Counted from the first letter of the stretch, positions 1 through 8,461 are shown. The stretch: DNA of 22,361 nucleotides from CAJQPP01 sp041747075 (GCA_041747075.1 JBGTFW010000310.1:1-22361), one strand, 5' to 3'. Notes: generated by a model not told the origin, from the sequence alone. Made by a program: numbers and translations.

Positions 1-2079
1 AATCGTGCCCGCCGCCAGGCCCGGCATCACGTACACCGGCAGCGAAATCGTTTGCTCGCCGACTTTCAGGTTGACAATTTTTCCATGCGTCAGTTCGAGC
101 GTGTCGGCGGTCGTCGGACTGACCAGTGCGGCGTTGTCCCAGGTCAGTTTCGTCAGCAGTTCAGGCAACTCCTGCAACCATCCGTTATTCGCGTAGCGAC
201 CGTCGTAAATGCTTTTCGATGGACGAAAGATCAACTCGGCGTCACCACCGGTCCACGAAGTCTTCCAGCTCCCGTCGTCGGCGGGCAACGACATTTCGCG
301 AATTGACACGTCACCTTCGGTTCCGCCGGACAGTGCGCTTCCCTCGATGAAACCATCACGGAGGACCTTGCGCCATGCGTTCTCCGGGCGCCCGCCGCCA
401 AGCGACGCCAGGTGCGTTTGTTGGACCGCCGCCATCCCGACGTAGTGCATGTGCCCCTTGTGCGACTGGCGCGCGGCGTCCTCGAATTCCCGGCCTGGAG
501 TCGCGGGCGCTTCGGAGGTTTCCGCGGTGTTGGAATCGGCTTCCGCCTGACCGCTCAACGCACCGCTCGATTCGGCTTCGCCCGTCAAGACCGCCAGCAA
601 CTCAATCGCCGACCATCCGCCAAACAGCGGATCAATAAGCGGCTGGGCGATGAGCGTCGAGCCATTTACGGACGTGCCGTCCCCCCAGCACTCCAGCGGA
701 TGGGCGGCGTTCAAGTGCCAGTTGCACAGATTCGACGTTTCATCGCGATAGATGCCAACGTGAAATGACTGGGGAACGGCACCGAGCGCGTCGGCAAACT
801 CGAGGTCCGAGGGGGCGTAGAAAACCGGGTTGCCGCCGAGCACCAGCAACGTCTTGACCTCGCCCGACCGGATCGCCGAGATCAGTTCGCCAAGCTGGTC
901 AACGCCCGGCTCGTCACGCGCTTCGACAGTGGGAACGAACGTCACCGTTGAACCGATGTTGTTAAGCCTTGAGTTAATTCGCATCGCGCGGGCGTGAACG
1001 TCCGCGGGTTGCCACGGGCCGACCATGACAACGCTGGTACCGCGATTGGCCGCCAGATCGCTCGCGACGGCGGCGAGAAATCGCTCGGTTTCCGGCAAGG
1101 TCTTGTCGACTTCGCCTGGATTTCCGTCGAGTGCCGCCTCAAGCGCGGCAAGGAACGGGCCGACTTGCGTAAACCGCAGCGCCAGCCGGTGGTCGGCCAT
1201 CGCTCCGGTCGTCGTGAAGTCGCTTTCGACGCTGTATAGACGACTCATGCGGCCGTTGTCCGCGTCGCGGCTAGCGGCAAAGTCCCGCGACAGGCGAATC
1301 ATCGCCGGGTCGAGACCGAGCGGATCGGCGTCCACGGCCAAAATCACCTTGGCATTTTCCAGGTGGTATACCGGGCGGCCCGCGTCTCCCACCGCCATCC
1401 GCACTCCCGTGCGGGAATGGTCCGTCGTGATCGAAGTGAATTCGTACCACCGCGCCGACGCATTTTGCTCCAGCAGCTTTTCGCGCAAGCGGCGGAGCGT
1501 CGGCGAACTGCACGGTTCGGCAAGGACGGCCATTCCGTCTCCGTTGGCAAGGGCCTTGAGCGCTTCGGCACCCTCCTCCCACGTCACTTCCTCCTGGCCG
1601 TTCTCTCCGGCACGGGCCGACGCGCGACTGCGGTCCGGATCATACAGTTCAAGGATCGTCGCTTGCGTAAAGACGTCCGAGGCCCCGCGCGTGTCCGGGT
1701 GATCGGGGTTTCCGTCGAGTTTGATTGGCCTGCCGTCATACACCGTTGCGACGAGTGGCCGGGCAATCCCGCCAAACTCCAGCATCGTGGAATAGCTTTC
1801 CGGAATTCCCGGCGTGCGACCGTGCGGGCGAAAGGCAAACGGGGCGATCTTTTGCGCCGGATATCGGCAGCCAGTCATCGTCGCGCCAAAGGCCAGCGAC
1901 GCACCCATTAACTGAAGCCACTTTCGCCGCGAAAGTCCGTCGGTGGGCGGCGGAGCGGCATTGCCAAACTCCTCGTCGATGAGGGCTTCCCATTGCGGAT
2001 CACCATGGAATTCGTCAAGGCTTCGCCAATAGCGACGGCCCTCGTCGTTACCGTGTTCGCCAGGGATTGGTTGGTTCAT
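1..2079 (-). CDS. actB: Alternative complex III subunit ActB, N-terminal 693 codons (partial)
   Basis: The minus frame is open from ATG at 2079 to the window edge, so the C-terminus, normally the ferredoxin-like Fe-S domain, lies outside. ActB is the large periplasmic-side subunit of alternative complex III, a quinol oxidase unrelated to cytochrome bc1. The translation begins with the family signature YWRSLDE (residues 17-23). A twin-arginine-like segment SRRKWLQLMGASLAFGATMT (50-69) follows, ending in Cys71 as a possible lipobox. The molybdopterin-oxidoreductase-like stretch then shows GRPIKLDGNPDHPDT and ECWGDGTSVNGSTLIAQPLI. ActB proteins of this family usually lack a working molybdopterin site. 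The start overlaps the actA stop as ATGA, supporting translational coupling. Identification rests on the N-terminal motifs and on the neighbouring pentahaem gene; a generic molybdopterin oxidoreductase beside a multihaem cytochrome is the alternative. Confidence 0.9.
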   Translation of the reverse strand, partial: MNQPIPGEHGNDEGRRYWRSLDEFHGDPQWEALIDEEFGNAAPPPTDGLSRRKWLQLMGASLAFGATMTGCRYPAQKIAPFAFRPHGRTPGIPESYSTMLEFGGIARPLVATVYDGRPIKLDGNPDHPDTRGASDVFTQATILELYDPDRSRASARAGENGQEEVTWEEGAEALKALANGDGMAVLAEPCSSPTLRRLREKLLEQNASARWYEFTSITTDHSRTGVRMAVGDAGRPVYHLENAKVILAVDADPLGLDPAMIRLSRDFAASRDADNGRMSRLYSVESDFTTTGAMADHRLALRFTQVGPFLAALEAALDGNPGEVDKTLPETERFLAAVASDLAANRGTSVVMVGPWQPADVHARAMRINSRLNNIGSTVTFVPTVEARDEPGVDQLGELISAIRSGEVKTLLVLGGNPVFYAPSDLEFADALGAVPQSFHVGIYRDETSNLCNWHLNAAHPLECWGDGTSVNGSTLIAQPLIDPLFGGWSAIELLAVLTGEAESSGALSGQAEADSNTAETSEAPATPGREFEDAARQSHKGHMHYVGMAAVQQTHLASLGGGRPENAWRKVLRDGFIEGSALSGGTEGDVSIREMSLPADDGSWKTSWTGGDAELIFRPSKSIYDGRYANNGWLQELPELLTKLTWDNAALVSPTTADTLELTHGKIVNLKVGEQTISLPVYVMPGLAAGTI

Positions 2080-2750
2080 CGGTGACAGGTGGAACAACTG
2101 ATGTTGGGTTTGATGCCGAGTTTTTCCGCCCACTCGCGCCCGTAATTCTCGTGCGGCGGCAGGAAATCAAGTTGCGTCACCAGTTCGGGATCGCGAATGT
2201 GTGTTTCCGGATTGCGATGACATTCGATGCACCACGCCATCGAGAGCGGCTTGACCTGCTCGACGATTTCCATCTTGTCGACTCGACCGTGGCATTCGAC
2301 GCAACTGACGCCGCGTGTCACGTGGGCGGCGTGATTGAAGTACACAAAGTCGGGAGTGTCGTGGACCTTGATCCAGAGGATCGGGTCGCGTGTTTCAAGG
2401 CTCTTGCGAACCGGCTCAAGCAGTTCGCTGGTCGAAAAAACCGTGCCGAGGTCGGTGCCGTTGACCCGGTTGCCGCCATGACAATTGCCGCAAGTCTCGG
2501 TGGGCGGGATCGCGGCATGAGCAGCCGTTTCGACGGTATTGTGACAGTAACGACAGTCGATCTTGAGGTCGCCGGCGTGCAATTTATGACTGTAGTGAAC
2601 GGGCTGGACCGGTCGATGCCCGACGTTAACCGTGGTGGGGAGCGTTGCCGCGTAGAGAACCGTTGCGAGATAGCCGCCCAGCAGCAACAGCCCGCCGATG
2701 ATCAGCAGCGTGAACTTGTTGACCCAGTTGGGGAAATGGAACTCTTGCAT
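2076..2750 (-). CDS. actA: Alternative complex III subunit ActA, membrane-anchored pentahaem cytochrome c
   Basis: A 224-residue protein with an uncleaved N-terminal membrane helix (about residues 13-35) and five haem-binding CxxCH motifs: CRYCH (66-70), CGNCH (87-91), CVECH (150-154), CIECH (174-178) and CSTCH (219-223). Five c-type haems behind one anchor, followed directly by an ActB-type gene, is the hallmark of ActA. In this complex it passes electrons from the quinol-oxidising core towards periplasmic acceptors. The last CxxCH lies one residue from the C-terminus. The stop overlaps the actB start (ATGA at 2076-2079), and actA is the first gene of the operon here. No strong Shine-Dalgarno is seen; GAGG lies about 12-15 bases upstream of the ATG. 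Confidence 0.93.
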   Translation of the reverse strand: MQEFHFPNWVNKFTLLIIGGLLLLGGYLATVLYAATLPTTVNVGHRPVQPVHYSHKLHAGDLKIDCRYCHNTVETAAHAAIPPTETCGNCHGGNRVNGTDLGTVFSTSELLEPVRKSLETRDPILWIKVHDTPDFVYFNHAAHVTRGVSCVECHGRVDKMEIVEQVKPLSMAWCIECHRNPETHIRDPELVTQLDFLPPHENYGREWAEKLGIKPNISCSTCHR

Positions 2751-2921
2751 GAGTCAATGGGACCTCACAGGCCTCCGAGACCTTTCTGAAATACCAGCGC
2801 TTTTTTTCCGGTTTGAGCCGCGGCGATGGCGGCTCATCAACGGCGATTTCGGCTGCGGAGCAAGGCCAAAACCGCGCGGCGACGGCGGACAATGACCCGT
2901 TGAATTACCTGGGCCGGGAGA

Positions 2922-2950
2922 ATCGTAAGCCAAAACCGCTCAACCGTCGA
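2922..2950 (-). promoter_or_regulatory. Candidate sigma70-like promoter for actAB
   Basis: Read on the minus strand, TCGACG (2945-2950) and TACGAT (2922-2927) are separated by 17 bases. Each matches 4 of 6 consensus positions. The site lies about 170 bases upstream of actA. The match is weak and could be chance; the spacing and position are the only support. Confidence 0.22.
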
Positions 2951-3060
2951 CGTGCCAAATCGTCACATACTTTCGGGGGGTCTGCAAGTCCCGTCTTAAT
3001 CCCCGATCGAAAGACATGATCGCTACCGACGAGATGCGATGCGGTCATTCAACGTCGTTC

Positions 3061-3100
3061 CGAGCCCGAGCAGGAGTACGAGCAGGAGTACGAGTACGAG
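3061..3100. repeat. Tandem repeat of CGAGCAGGAGTA with hexameric substructure
   Basis: Two perfect 12-base units (3067-3078 and 3079-3090) are followed by a half unit CGAGTA and CGAG. On the minus strand this reads as TACTCG, TACTCC and TGCTCG hexamers. A degenerate version of the same hexamers occurs at about 17805-17860 upstream of the AsmA-like gene, so it may be a dispersed genomic repeat. Confidence 0.75.
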
Positions 3101-3121
3101 GGGCAGGAATTGGATATCCCG

Positions 3122-5305
3122 TCAATCGACGGGGAAACCGCGTTTTCTCAATAGCGCGCGGGTGTCAACGTCGCGGCCGCGGAAGGCGCGGAAGCCGTCC
3201 GCCGGATCGATCGTGTCGCCCACCGAAAAAATATTGTCAAACAGGCTCTTCGCGAGCTTCGGATCGTAATAACTTCCCGCCTCTTCGAAGACCTCCGCCG
3301 CGTCCGCCGTCAACGCATCCGACCAGAGATAGCTGTAGTAACCCGCCGAATAACCATCGTCGGCAAAGACGTGATTGAACTGCGGAGTCCGGTGACGCAT
3401 GACAATTTCACGCGGCATACCGAGTTCCTCGAGCGTCTCGCGTTCGAACTTGTCGGGATCGATGAGGACGTCACCCGCCAGGTGCAGTTTCATGTCGACC
3501 AGCGCGCTGGCAAGATATTCGACGGTCGAAAAGCCCTGATTGAACGTGGCCGCCTTTTCGATCTTGTCGAGCAACTCCGTGGGCATCGGTTCGCCCGTCT
3601 CGTAGTGGACCGCGAACTGCTTGAGAACCTCCGGCGTCGAGAGCCAGTGCTCGTTCAGTTGCGAGGGGAACTCAACGTAGTCCCGCGCGACGCTGGTTCC
3701 CGATTGCGATGGGTACCGGCACTGGCTGCAAAGGCCATGGAGCGCGTGTCCGAACTCATGGAACAGCGTCGTCGCGTCGTCCCACGAAATCAGGACCGGA
3801 TCTCCCGCCTTTCCCTGAATAAAGTTCGAGTTGTTCGAGACGATCGGCATCACCGGGTGGTCGATGTTTTCCTGCTCGCGGTAGGCGGTCATCCAGGCTC
3901 CGCTTCGCTTGCCGGGGCGGGCGTACGGATCGAGATACCACAGTCCCGCGTGCTGGCCGTCGCGAAGGACTTCCCACACGCGAACATCGGGGTGAAAGAC
4001 TGGCACGTCGGTAATCGGATGGAACTCGAACCCGAAGACCTCACCGCCCGCCCACATCATCGCCTCGCGGAGTTTTTCCAGTTGCAGGTAGGGCCGCACC
4101 TGGTTGAAATCGAGATCGTACTTTTCCTTCCGCACCTTTTCGGCGTAGTAGCGGTAATCCCACGGTTCGATCGTGATCCCGGCGTCTTCGCGGTCGGCGA
4201 CCGCCTGCATGTCGGCAACTTCCTCGCGGACGCGCTGCACGGCCTTGGGCCAGACCTTGAGCATCAGGTCCATCGCGGCCTCGGGTTTCTTGGCCATTTG
4301 CGGCTCGAGCCGCCAGTGGGCATGGGTCTTGTAACCGAGCAGCAGCGCGCGCTGGGCGCGGAGCTTGAGGATTGCCGTAATGATCGCGTTGTTGTCATGT
4401 TCGTCGCCGTTGTCACCGCGACTGTAGTAGCGACGCCAGACTTGCTCGCGCAGTTCGCGATTGTCGGCGTAGGTGAGGAAGGGTTCCATCGACGAGCGCG
4501 TGTTGGTCACGGCCCATTTCCCGGGTGACTGCCCTTCCCCGCCCCGGTTTTCGGCGGCGGACGCCATCGCGTCGACGACACTCTCGGGCAAGCCGGCCAG
4601 TTCCGCCTCGTTGTTGATCCACGTGATGTGTCCGGCTTCATCGGCGAGGACGTTCTGGCTGAACTGCGTGAAGAGGCCGGCGAGTTGCGTGTTGATTTCC
4701 GAAAGTTTTTCCTTTTGTTCCGGATCGAGTTTGGCACCCTGACGGACGAAGTCCTTGTAACGGTCGTCAACCAGCCGCTGTTGCGCGAGCGTCATCGATT
4801 TCAACTCGTCGCTGTGATAAACCGCTTCCAGTCGCTCAAAGAGCTTTTCGTTCTGGATGATCGAGTCGTAATGTTGCGAAAGTTTCGGCGCAACCTTTTG
4901 TTCAATTTCGGGAATCGTATCGACGTTGAGGTTGGAAGTGTGAACGCCAAAGATCGCTTCCAGCCTTTCCAGCGCGCGGCCCGCGACTTCGAGGGCAACG
5001 TAAGTGTTCTCAAACGTCGGCGGTTCGGCGTTGTTGGCAATCGCCTCGACGTCGGCGGTGGACATTTCGATGGCCGCGTCGAACGCATCAAGGAACTCGG
5101 CGGGATCGACCGATCGCCACGGGGGAACGCCGCCATAGGGTCCCGTCCATTCCCTCAGCAAGATCGATTTGGCGGTGGCTGGCATCGGCTTTCGATTCTC
5201 CGCCCCTGGGTTCGTCGAGGATTGCTGCGCCATGACGACACAGGGGGAAAGACCAATCAATATCACCAGGCAGTGGCGGCACCACAATTGCAAAGAGTTG
5301 AACAT
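3122..5305 (-). CDS. dcp: Exported M3-family zinc oligopeptidase (peptidyl-dipeptidase Dcp type)
   Basis: A 727-residue zinc metallopeptidase that should cleave short peptides, probably removing C-terminal dipeptides, outside the cytoplasm. The zinc site is the M3 signature FHEFGH, with HEFGH at 516-520 (His516, Glu517, His520) and the third ligand Glu545 within DYVEFPSQLNEHW. A hydrophobic signal sequence ends near VVMAQQ (cleavage about residue 26). The mature length of about 700 residues fits Dcp and oligopeptidase A. The C-terminal block NHVFADDGYSAGYYSYLWSD is also typical of M3 enzymes. It stands alone, codirectional with actAB but separated by 371 bases. Dcp versus oligopeptidase A cannot be settled by motif alone; residues around the catalytic site (YPSQSGTSVARDYVEF) look more like Dcp. 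Confidence 0.9.
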   Translation of the reverse strand: MFNSLQLWCRHCLVILIGLSPCVVMAQQSSTNPGAENRKPMPATAKSILLREWTGPYGGVPPWRSVDPAEFLDAFDAAIEMSTADVEAIANNAEPPTFENTYVALEVAGRALERLEAIFGVHTSNLNVDTIPEIEQKVAPKLSQHYDSIIQNEKLFERLEAVYHSDELKSMTLAQQRLVDDRYKDFVRQGAKLDPEQKEKLSEINTQLAGLFTQFSQNVLADEAGHITWINNEAELAGLPESVVDAMASAAENRGGEGQSPGKWAVTNTRSSMEPFLTYADNRELREQVWRRYYSRGDNGDEHDNNAIITAILKLRAQRALLLGYKTHAHWRLEPQMAKKPEAAMDLMLKVWPKAVQRVREEVADMQAVADREDAGITIEPWDYRYYAEKVRKEKYDLDFNQVRPYLQLEKLREAMMWAGGEVFGFEFHPITDVPVFHPDVRVWEVLRDGQHAGLWYLDPYARPGKRSGAWMTAYREQENIDHPVMPIVSNNSNFIQGKAGDPVLISWDDATTLFHEFGHALHGLCSQCRYPSQSGTSVARDYVEFPSQLNEHWLSTPEVLKQFAVHYETGEPMPTELLDKIEKAATFNQGFSTVEYLASALVDMKLHLAGDVLIDPDKFERETLEELGMPREIVMRHRTPQFNHVFADDGYSAGYYSYLWSDALTADAAEVFEEAGSYYDPKLAKSLFDNIFSVGDTIDPADGFRAFRGRDVDTRALLRKRGFPVD

Positions 5306-5482
5306 GTTTCCGGCTTCTCCCGTGGTCCCCGCGGCAAGGCTCGAATACCGGGAACGCCCCGGAATTCTGGTCAGGCGCCTGGGGTTGCGGCTTGAGGACG
5401 TCAGTGACCGACGAATACGACCAGTCTACCGAAACAACGATGCCACGGACAAGCAGCCTGCGAGGGAGGCGAGAGGTGAAGA

Positions 5483-5508
5483 GGTACCCGGTACCCGGTA
5501 CCCGGTAC
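5483..5508. repeat. Tandem GGTACCC heptamer repeat, 3.7 copies
   Basis: Three perfect GGTACCC copies (5483, 5490, 5497) are followed by GGTAC. It lies in the 255-base gap between the small anchored protein (5561-6052) and the M3 peptidase start. Each unit contains the palindrome GGTACC. Copy number of such arrays can vary between strains by slippage. Confidence 0.8.
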
Positions 5509-5560
5509 GAGTTGATGATGGAGATGGACAGGAAGTCCATCTTGAGCGGGTGGGTCCAAC

Positions 5561-6052
5561 CTAATCAGCAATCATTACCGAAGTGCCGGAATAGTCGGCC
5601 GGGACGTTGTTGTCGGCGACCGAATTGTAGGGTCGAATCGTGATCTTTACGCGCGATCTTTCATTCGATCCCGAAACGGGCGATATCGTCACGAAGACTT
5701 CATTCTCTTCGTTGAAGAATTCGCTGTCGTGCGGACCCCGCGGGTTCGTCGGCTCGACCGAGTCCCAGGATCGCTCGCTGAATTGCGATTCGAGAAAGTC
5801 TCTTGCCTGCGATCCCGACATCGGGGTGATCAGCTCGAACTGGTTTGGGGAATTCACTTCCACCAGCTCAGCTCCCGGGAAAAATGGAAGTCCACAGTTT
5901 GCCCACTGGGCGGGATACCGCATGGGACGACGAGAGGTTCTGTCCGTGTTGATCGAGCGGGCAGCGAAAATCCCCCCGAACATCAACAACAATAACAGCA
6001 ACGCGATTGCCAGGACGGACTTGCGCGAACGTTCGGAGTCCCTGTTCTTCAT
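5561..6052 (-). CDS. Small membrane-anchored protein of unknown function
   Basis: A 163-residue product that I do not recognise. A basic N-terminus (MKNRDSERSRKS) precedes a strongly hydrophobic helix (about 13-31), then an extracytoplasmic domain of about 125 residues. This contains LPFFPGAELVEV, a segment GSQARDFLESQFSERSW and a final beta-rich stretch VFVTISPVSG...VKITIRP. The layout loosely resembles small domains that begin with a pro-gly-ala 'PGA' strand followed by a helix, but no family can be named. I chose ATG at 6052 because it puts charged residues directly before the helix. An in-frame GTG at 6103 would add 17 residues. It is codirectional with the Flp pilin gene 240 bases upstream and might be linked to it, but nothing proves this. 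Confidence 0.7.
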   Translation of the reverse strand: MKNRDSERSRKSVLAIALLLLLLMFGGIFAARSINTDRTSRRPMRYPAQWANCGLPFFPGAELVEVNSPNQFELITPMSGSQARDFLESQFSERSWDSVEPTNPRGPHDSEFFNEENEVFVTISPVSGSNERSRVKITIRPYNSVADNNVPADYSGTSVMIAD

Positions 6053-6261
6053 GGTGGTACCCGCTAATGTGCCCTTGTTTTCATTCAACTCTCGTCGAGG
6101 CACTGTCGTTCGCGAATCCTATTGGCGAAACGACAGCGTGACGCCAAACCATAGAACGTGGACAAGCGGGCAAGAGGGATTTTGGGGAAAAAGAAAGAAT
6201 AATTCCCGAAACGTCCCGGCACCGCTGGTTTGTTCGTTCCAGCCTGTCCTCAAATCGGTGG

Positions 6262-6273
6262 CTGTCCGGACAG
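6262..6273. repeat. Perfect palindrome CTGTCCGGACAG downstream of the pilin gene
   Basis: A 12-base perfect palindrome 20 bases past the pilin stop codon. It lacks a following T-run, so terminator function is uncertain. It shares the TGTCC/GGACA arms seen in the hairpins at 8480-8492 and 16460-16489. Confidence 0.5.
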
Positions 6274-6292
6274 TTTCCGGTGCGAATTTCAC

Positions 6293-6490
6293 TCAGGGCT
6301 GAATCTTGTCGCTCATTTCCCTCGCGGAGTCGAAAAAGAGGGCTTGCTGAACATCTCCCGTCGAAAGGACGGCGGCAATGCAGCCCACGAGGATAATGGC
6401 CAGCATAATGGCATATTCAACCGCGGTGGGCCCGCTTTCGTCAACGAAAAAGCGACCGAATTTCCGTATCAACGTGCTAGTGGTTTTCAT
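6293..6490 (-). CDS. Flp/Fap-type pilin (type IVb prepilin)
   Basis: A 65-residue pilin subunit of the tight-adherence (Tad) type. It carries the class IVb prepilin motif G-x4-E-Y as SGPTAVEYAIML, so a prepilin peptidase would cut between Gly and Pro. The mature N-terminus is the long hydrophobic helix AIMLAIILVGCIAAVL that packs in the fibre. The start at 6490 is supported by GGAG (6497-6500) six bases upstream; an upstream in-frame ATG at 6550 would add 20 residues with no matching ribosome site. No Tad assembly genes (ATPase, TadB/C, secretin, prepilin peptidase) are in the window, so the pilin is an orphan here. Confidence 0.9.
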   Translation of the reverse strand: MKTTSTLIRKFGRFFVDESGPTAVEYAIMLAIILVGCIAAVLSTGDVQQALFFDSAREMSDKIQP

Positions 6491-6496
6491 CGACAA

Positions 6497-6503
6497 CTCC
6501 AAA
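6497..6503 (-). promoter_or_regulatory. Ribosome binding site deciding the pilin start
   Basis: TTTGGAG on the minus strand, six bases before ATG at 6490. It selects the 65-residue product over the longer reading from 6550. Confidence 0.65.
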
Positions 6504-6743
6504 GGAAGCGACTTGCTTTCGGTTCGCCTGCCTCCCGCGGCCAGCGACATTTGGACGGGTAAAGCGCGCGGACCCCGGTGTCAGGCGTATACATCGGCCA
6601 CGACCTGCTATTCGCGGGGCTATTCAAACTCTACGTCAGGTCATGGGGAAAGAAATGCCGATGGGCCAGCCTTTTCGCTTTCGGCGAGAACTGCGCCGTT
6701 AAGAATCCACTCGTGCGGCTTGGGACGATTGTTCCGGTCGAGG

Positions 6744-8165
6744 CTATTCCCGATCGCTGCCAGTTTCATTGGGAATCGATAATCCAAAGTCTCCGGTCAT
6801 TGGAAGCGCGTCATTGGCGGAGTCCCGTGAGGTGGCCGAGTCGATCGTTCCGTCAATTGTTTCCATCGCGTCGGAAAAACCCTCGCCGCCTTGCAACTCC
6901 TCCAGACTACGCTGGCCGTCCATGACCTCCCGGTGTTCCAGCGTTCCATTTTCCTCAAACCATGTCCACTCACCGATTGCAAGATCGTTCTCGTAACGGC
7001 CCCTCACGGCCAAGGCGCCGTTGGCATGCCACCAGTTCCATTCGCCTTGCTTGTCACCCTCCTGGTATTGGCCCGCCGTCTGTCGTTGACCGTTGTCGTG
7101 CCACCATACAAACGCCCCCGCCCTTGACCCATCGCGGAACTGGCCGCGCATCTTGACCTGGCCGTTGGGATACCATTCCGAGGAAGGTCCATGCTGGATT
7201 TCCTCGCCATCGACCTCGAATGGCGCGGGGAGCGCGTTCCACCAGTCGTCTTCGCCCGAAAAACGAATCGTTGGTCCGAGGAAATGGTCTTCCGTTCGTT
7301 TCTGGTTGCGATGGAACCAGCCGGTTCGCGTAATTAACTCGCGGTTGTTGTCCCATGAGGAACGTCGCGTAACGCGATTGCCCTGATCCCATTCGATCAT
7401 TTCGCCGTCGAGTTGTCCCCTGGAAAACTCGACTTGGCGCATTCGAATTCCGTTGGGCCAGTACCACGTCGCAAGTCCGTCGCGCCGCCCCTCGTCATAG
7501 TGAATGTCGAGTATCTTGCGTCGCCGCGCATCCATGACCGTCCACAGGCCGCTCGGCTCGCCGGATACAAAGTCGCATACTGAAAGGAAGGGTCCCTGGA
7601 AGGACGTAAAGGGTGGCTCGGCAAAAAGTCCCTCGCCGCCCGATGAGTGCCAGCGATGCCAGTTACCCGACATCTGTCCGTTGAGGAACTGGCCGCGCGC
7701 GATGACCTGTCCGCCGCGCGCATAGAGCGTCCAGGGTCCGTGGTTAAGAAAGTTCCCCTCGCGGTCCTGCGTGACGTAGCGCTCGATTTGAACGCGGCCG
7801 TCCGGATAGCGCTGGCGAATGATCTCCGTCGGCAGGCCCCCGAAAGATGACTGATCGCTTTCATCCGGAGCGAAACCGCTCGCCTCGCCCGACCACGGGT
7901 TCGACTCCTGCCGAATCGACGTCGCCATGTCGACGGTCATCGAGTCGGTCGGCGCGGGCAGTTCCTCCAGTTCATTCAGCGAATTGGAGGGAATTCCGCC
8001 GGGCTGGCCCCACGTCATCGCTTGCTTGCGGGCGACCGGCACGAGCTGGCCATGAACCGACGGTGCGAAAACGATCGCGGTCGTCAGTGCGATCAGACAC
8101 ATCCGTCCCGTGACGGTTGCCCGCTGAACGAATGCTTTTTCCAGAATGTCGCTGGCAAATGACAT
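6744..8165 (-). CDS. Exported MORN/YwqK-type repeat protein
   Basis: A 473-residue protein with an N-terminal hydrophobic export segment (MCLIALTTAIVFAPSVHG, residues 22-39) after a 21-residue basic-amphipathic stretch. A low-complexity linker follows. From about residue 118 to 420 it has repeated aromatic-glycine units of the MORN/YwqK kind: YPDGRVQIERY, GPWTLYARGGQVIARGQF, GLATWYWPNG, SSEWYPNGQVKMRGQF, GAFVWWHDNGQRQTAGQY, GEWNWWHANGALAVRGRY and GEWTWFEENG. These form beta-hairpin ladders; database entries often call them 'YwqK family antitoxin', a name that says little about function. The C-terminal 50 residues are acidic and serine-rich. ATG at 8165 was chosen as the first start compatible with the signal; ATG at 8102 is the alternative. 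The frame is open upstream to 8510, but that part looks noncoding. Likely periplasmic; partner unknown. Confidence 0.8.
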   Translation of the reverse strand: MSFASDILEKAFVQRATVTGRMCLIALTTAIVFAPSVHGQLVPVARKQAMTWGQPGGIPSNSLNELEELPAPTDSMTVDMATSIRQESNPWSGEASGFAPDESDQSSFGGLPTEIIRQRYPDGRVQIERYVTQDREGNFLNHGPWTLYARGGQVIARGQFLNGQMSGNWHRWHSSGGEGLFAEPPFTSFQGPFLSVCDFVSGEPSGLWTVMDARRRKILDIHYDEGRRDGLATWYWPNGIRMRQVEFSRGQLDGEMIEWDQGNRVTRRSSWDNNRELITRTGWFHRNQKRTEDHFLGPTIRFSGEDDWWNALPAPFEVDGEEIQHGPSSEWYPNGQVKMRGQFRDGSRAGAFVWWHDNGQRQTAGQYQEGDKQGEWNWWHANGALAVRGRYENDLAIGEWTWFEENGTLEHREVMDGQRSLEELQGGEGFSDAMETIDGTIDSATSRDSANDALPMTGDFGLSIPNETGSDRE

Positions 8166-8319
8166 ATCTGAAATATCGACCACGCGGTCGCTCCGCGGAA
8201 AGAACAGGCGGCGGGTTCGCGACGAACGACGTGGGCCGGCGCAGAAAATATTGAATGGAACGGCCGGACGGCCTGTGCCTGTTTCCCCGTTTGAGCCGGT
8301 TTTGACTGCCGCACCGCCC

Positions 8320-8387
8320 CCGGATCCCGGGCTGATGAACATTTCAACAGTCGGCCCATACCAATGGATGTTCATCAGCCCATCCGG
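8320..8387. repeat. Large inverted repeat, 20-bp stem with a 3-base bulge
   Basis: The arm GGGCTGATGAACAT (8329-8342) is perfectly complementary to ATGTTCATCAGCCC (8368-8381). Outer arms CCGGAT (8320-8325) and ATCCGG (8382-8387) extend the stem across a 3-base CCC bulge. The loop is 25 bases. No T-run follows on either strand. Confidence 0.85.
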
Positions 8388-8461
8388 GTTCCGGCCTGGT
8401 CGGCAACGGTCCCGGCGAAAAAAATCCGGTGTTTCTCCTTGAACTCCTATTCGGGATGGTT

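Larger units (their letters stand above)
2751..3121. other. Intergenic region upstream of actA, with a tandem hexamer repeat
   Basis: This 371-base gap separates actA from the 3' end of the M3 peptidase gene. No convincing coding frame is present. It should hold the promoter of the act operon and the end of the peptidase transcript. I see a candidate promoter (2922-2950, listed separately) and a short tandem repeat at 3061-3100, but no hairpin with a T-run that would make a clear terminator. Confidence 0.6.

Noticed and set aside
3371..4528. 385-codon plus-strand open frame inside the M3 peptidase gene
   Set aside because: It is antisense to the zinc site and conserved core of the peptidase, and long opposite frames are common in GC-rich DNA.
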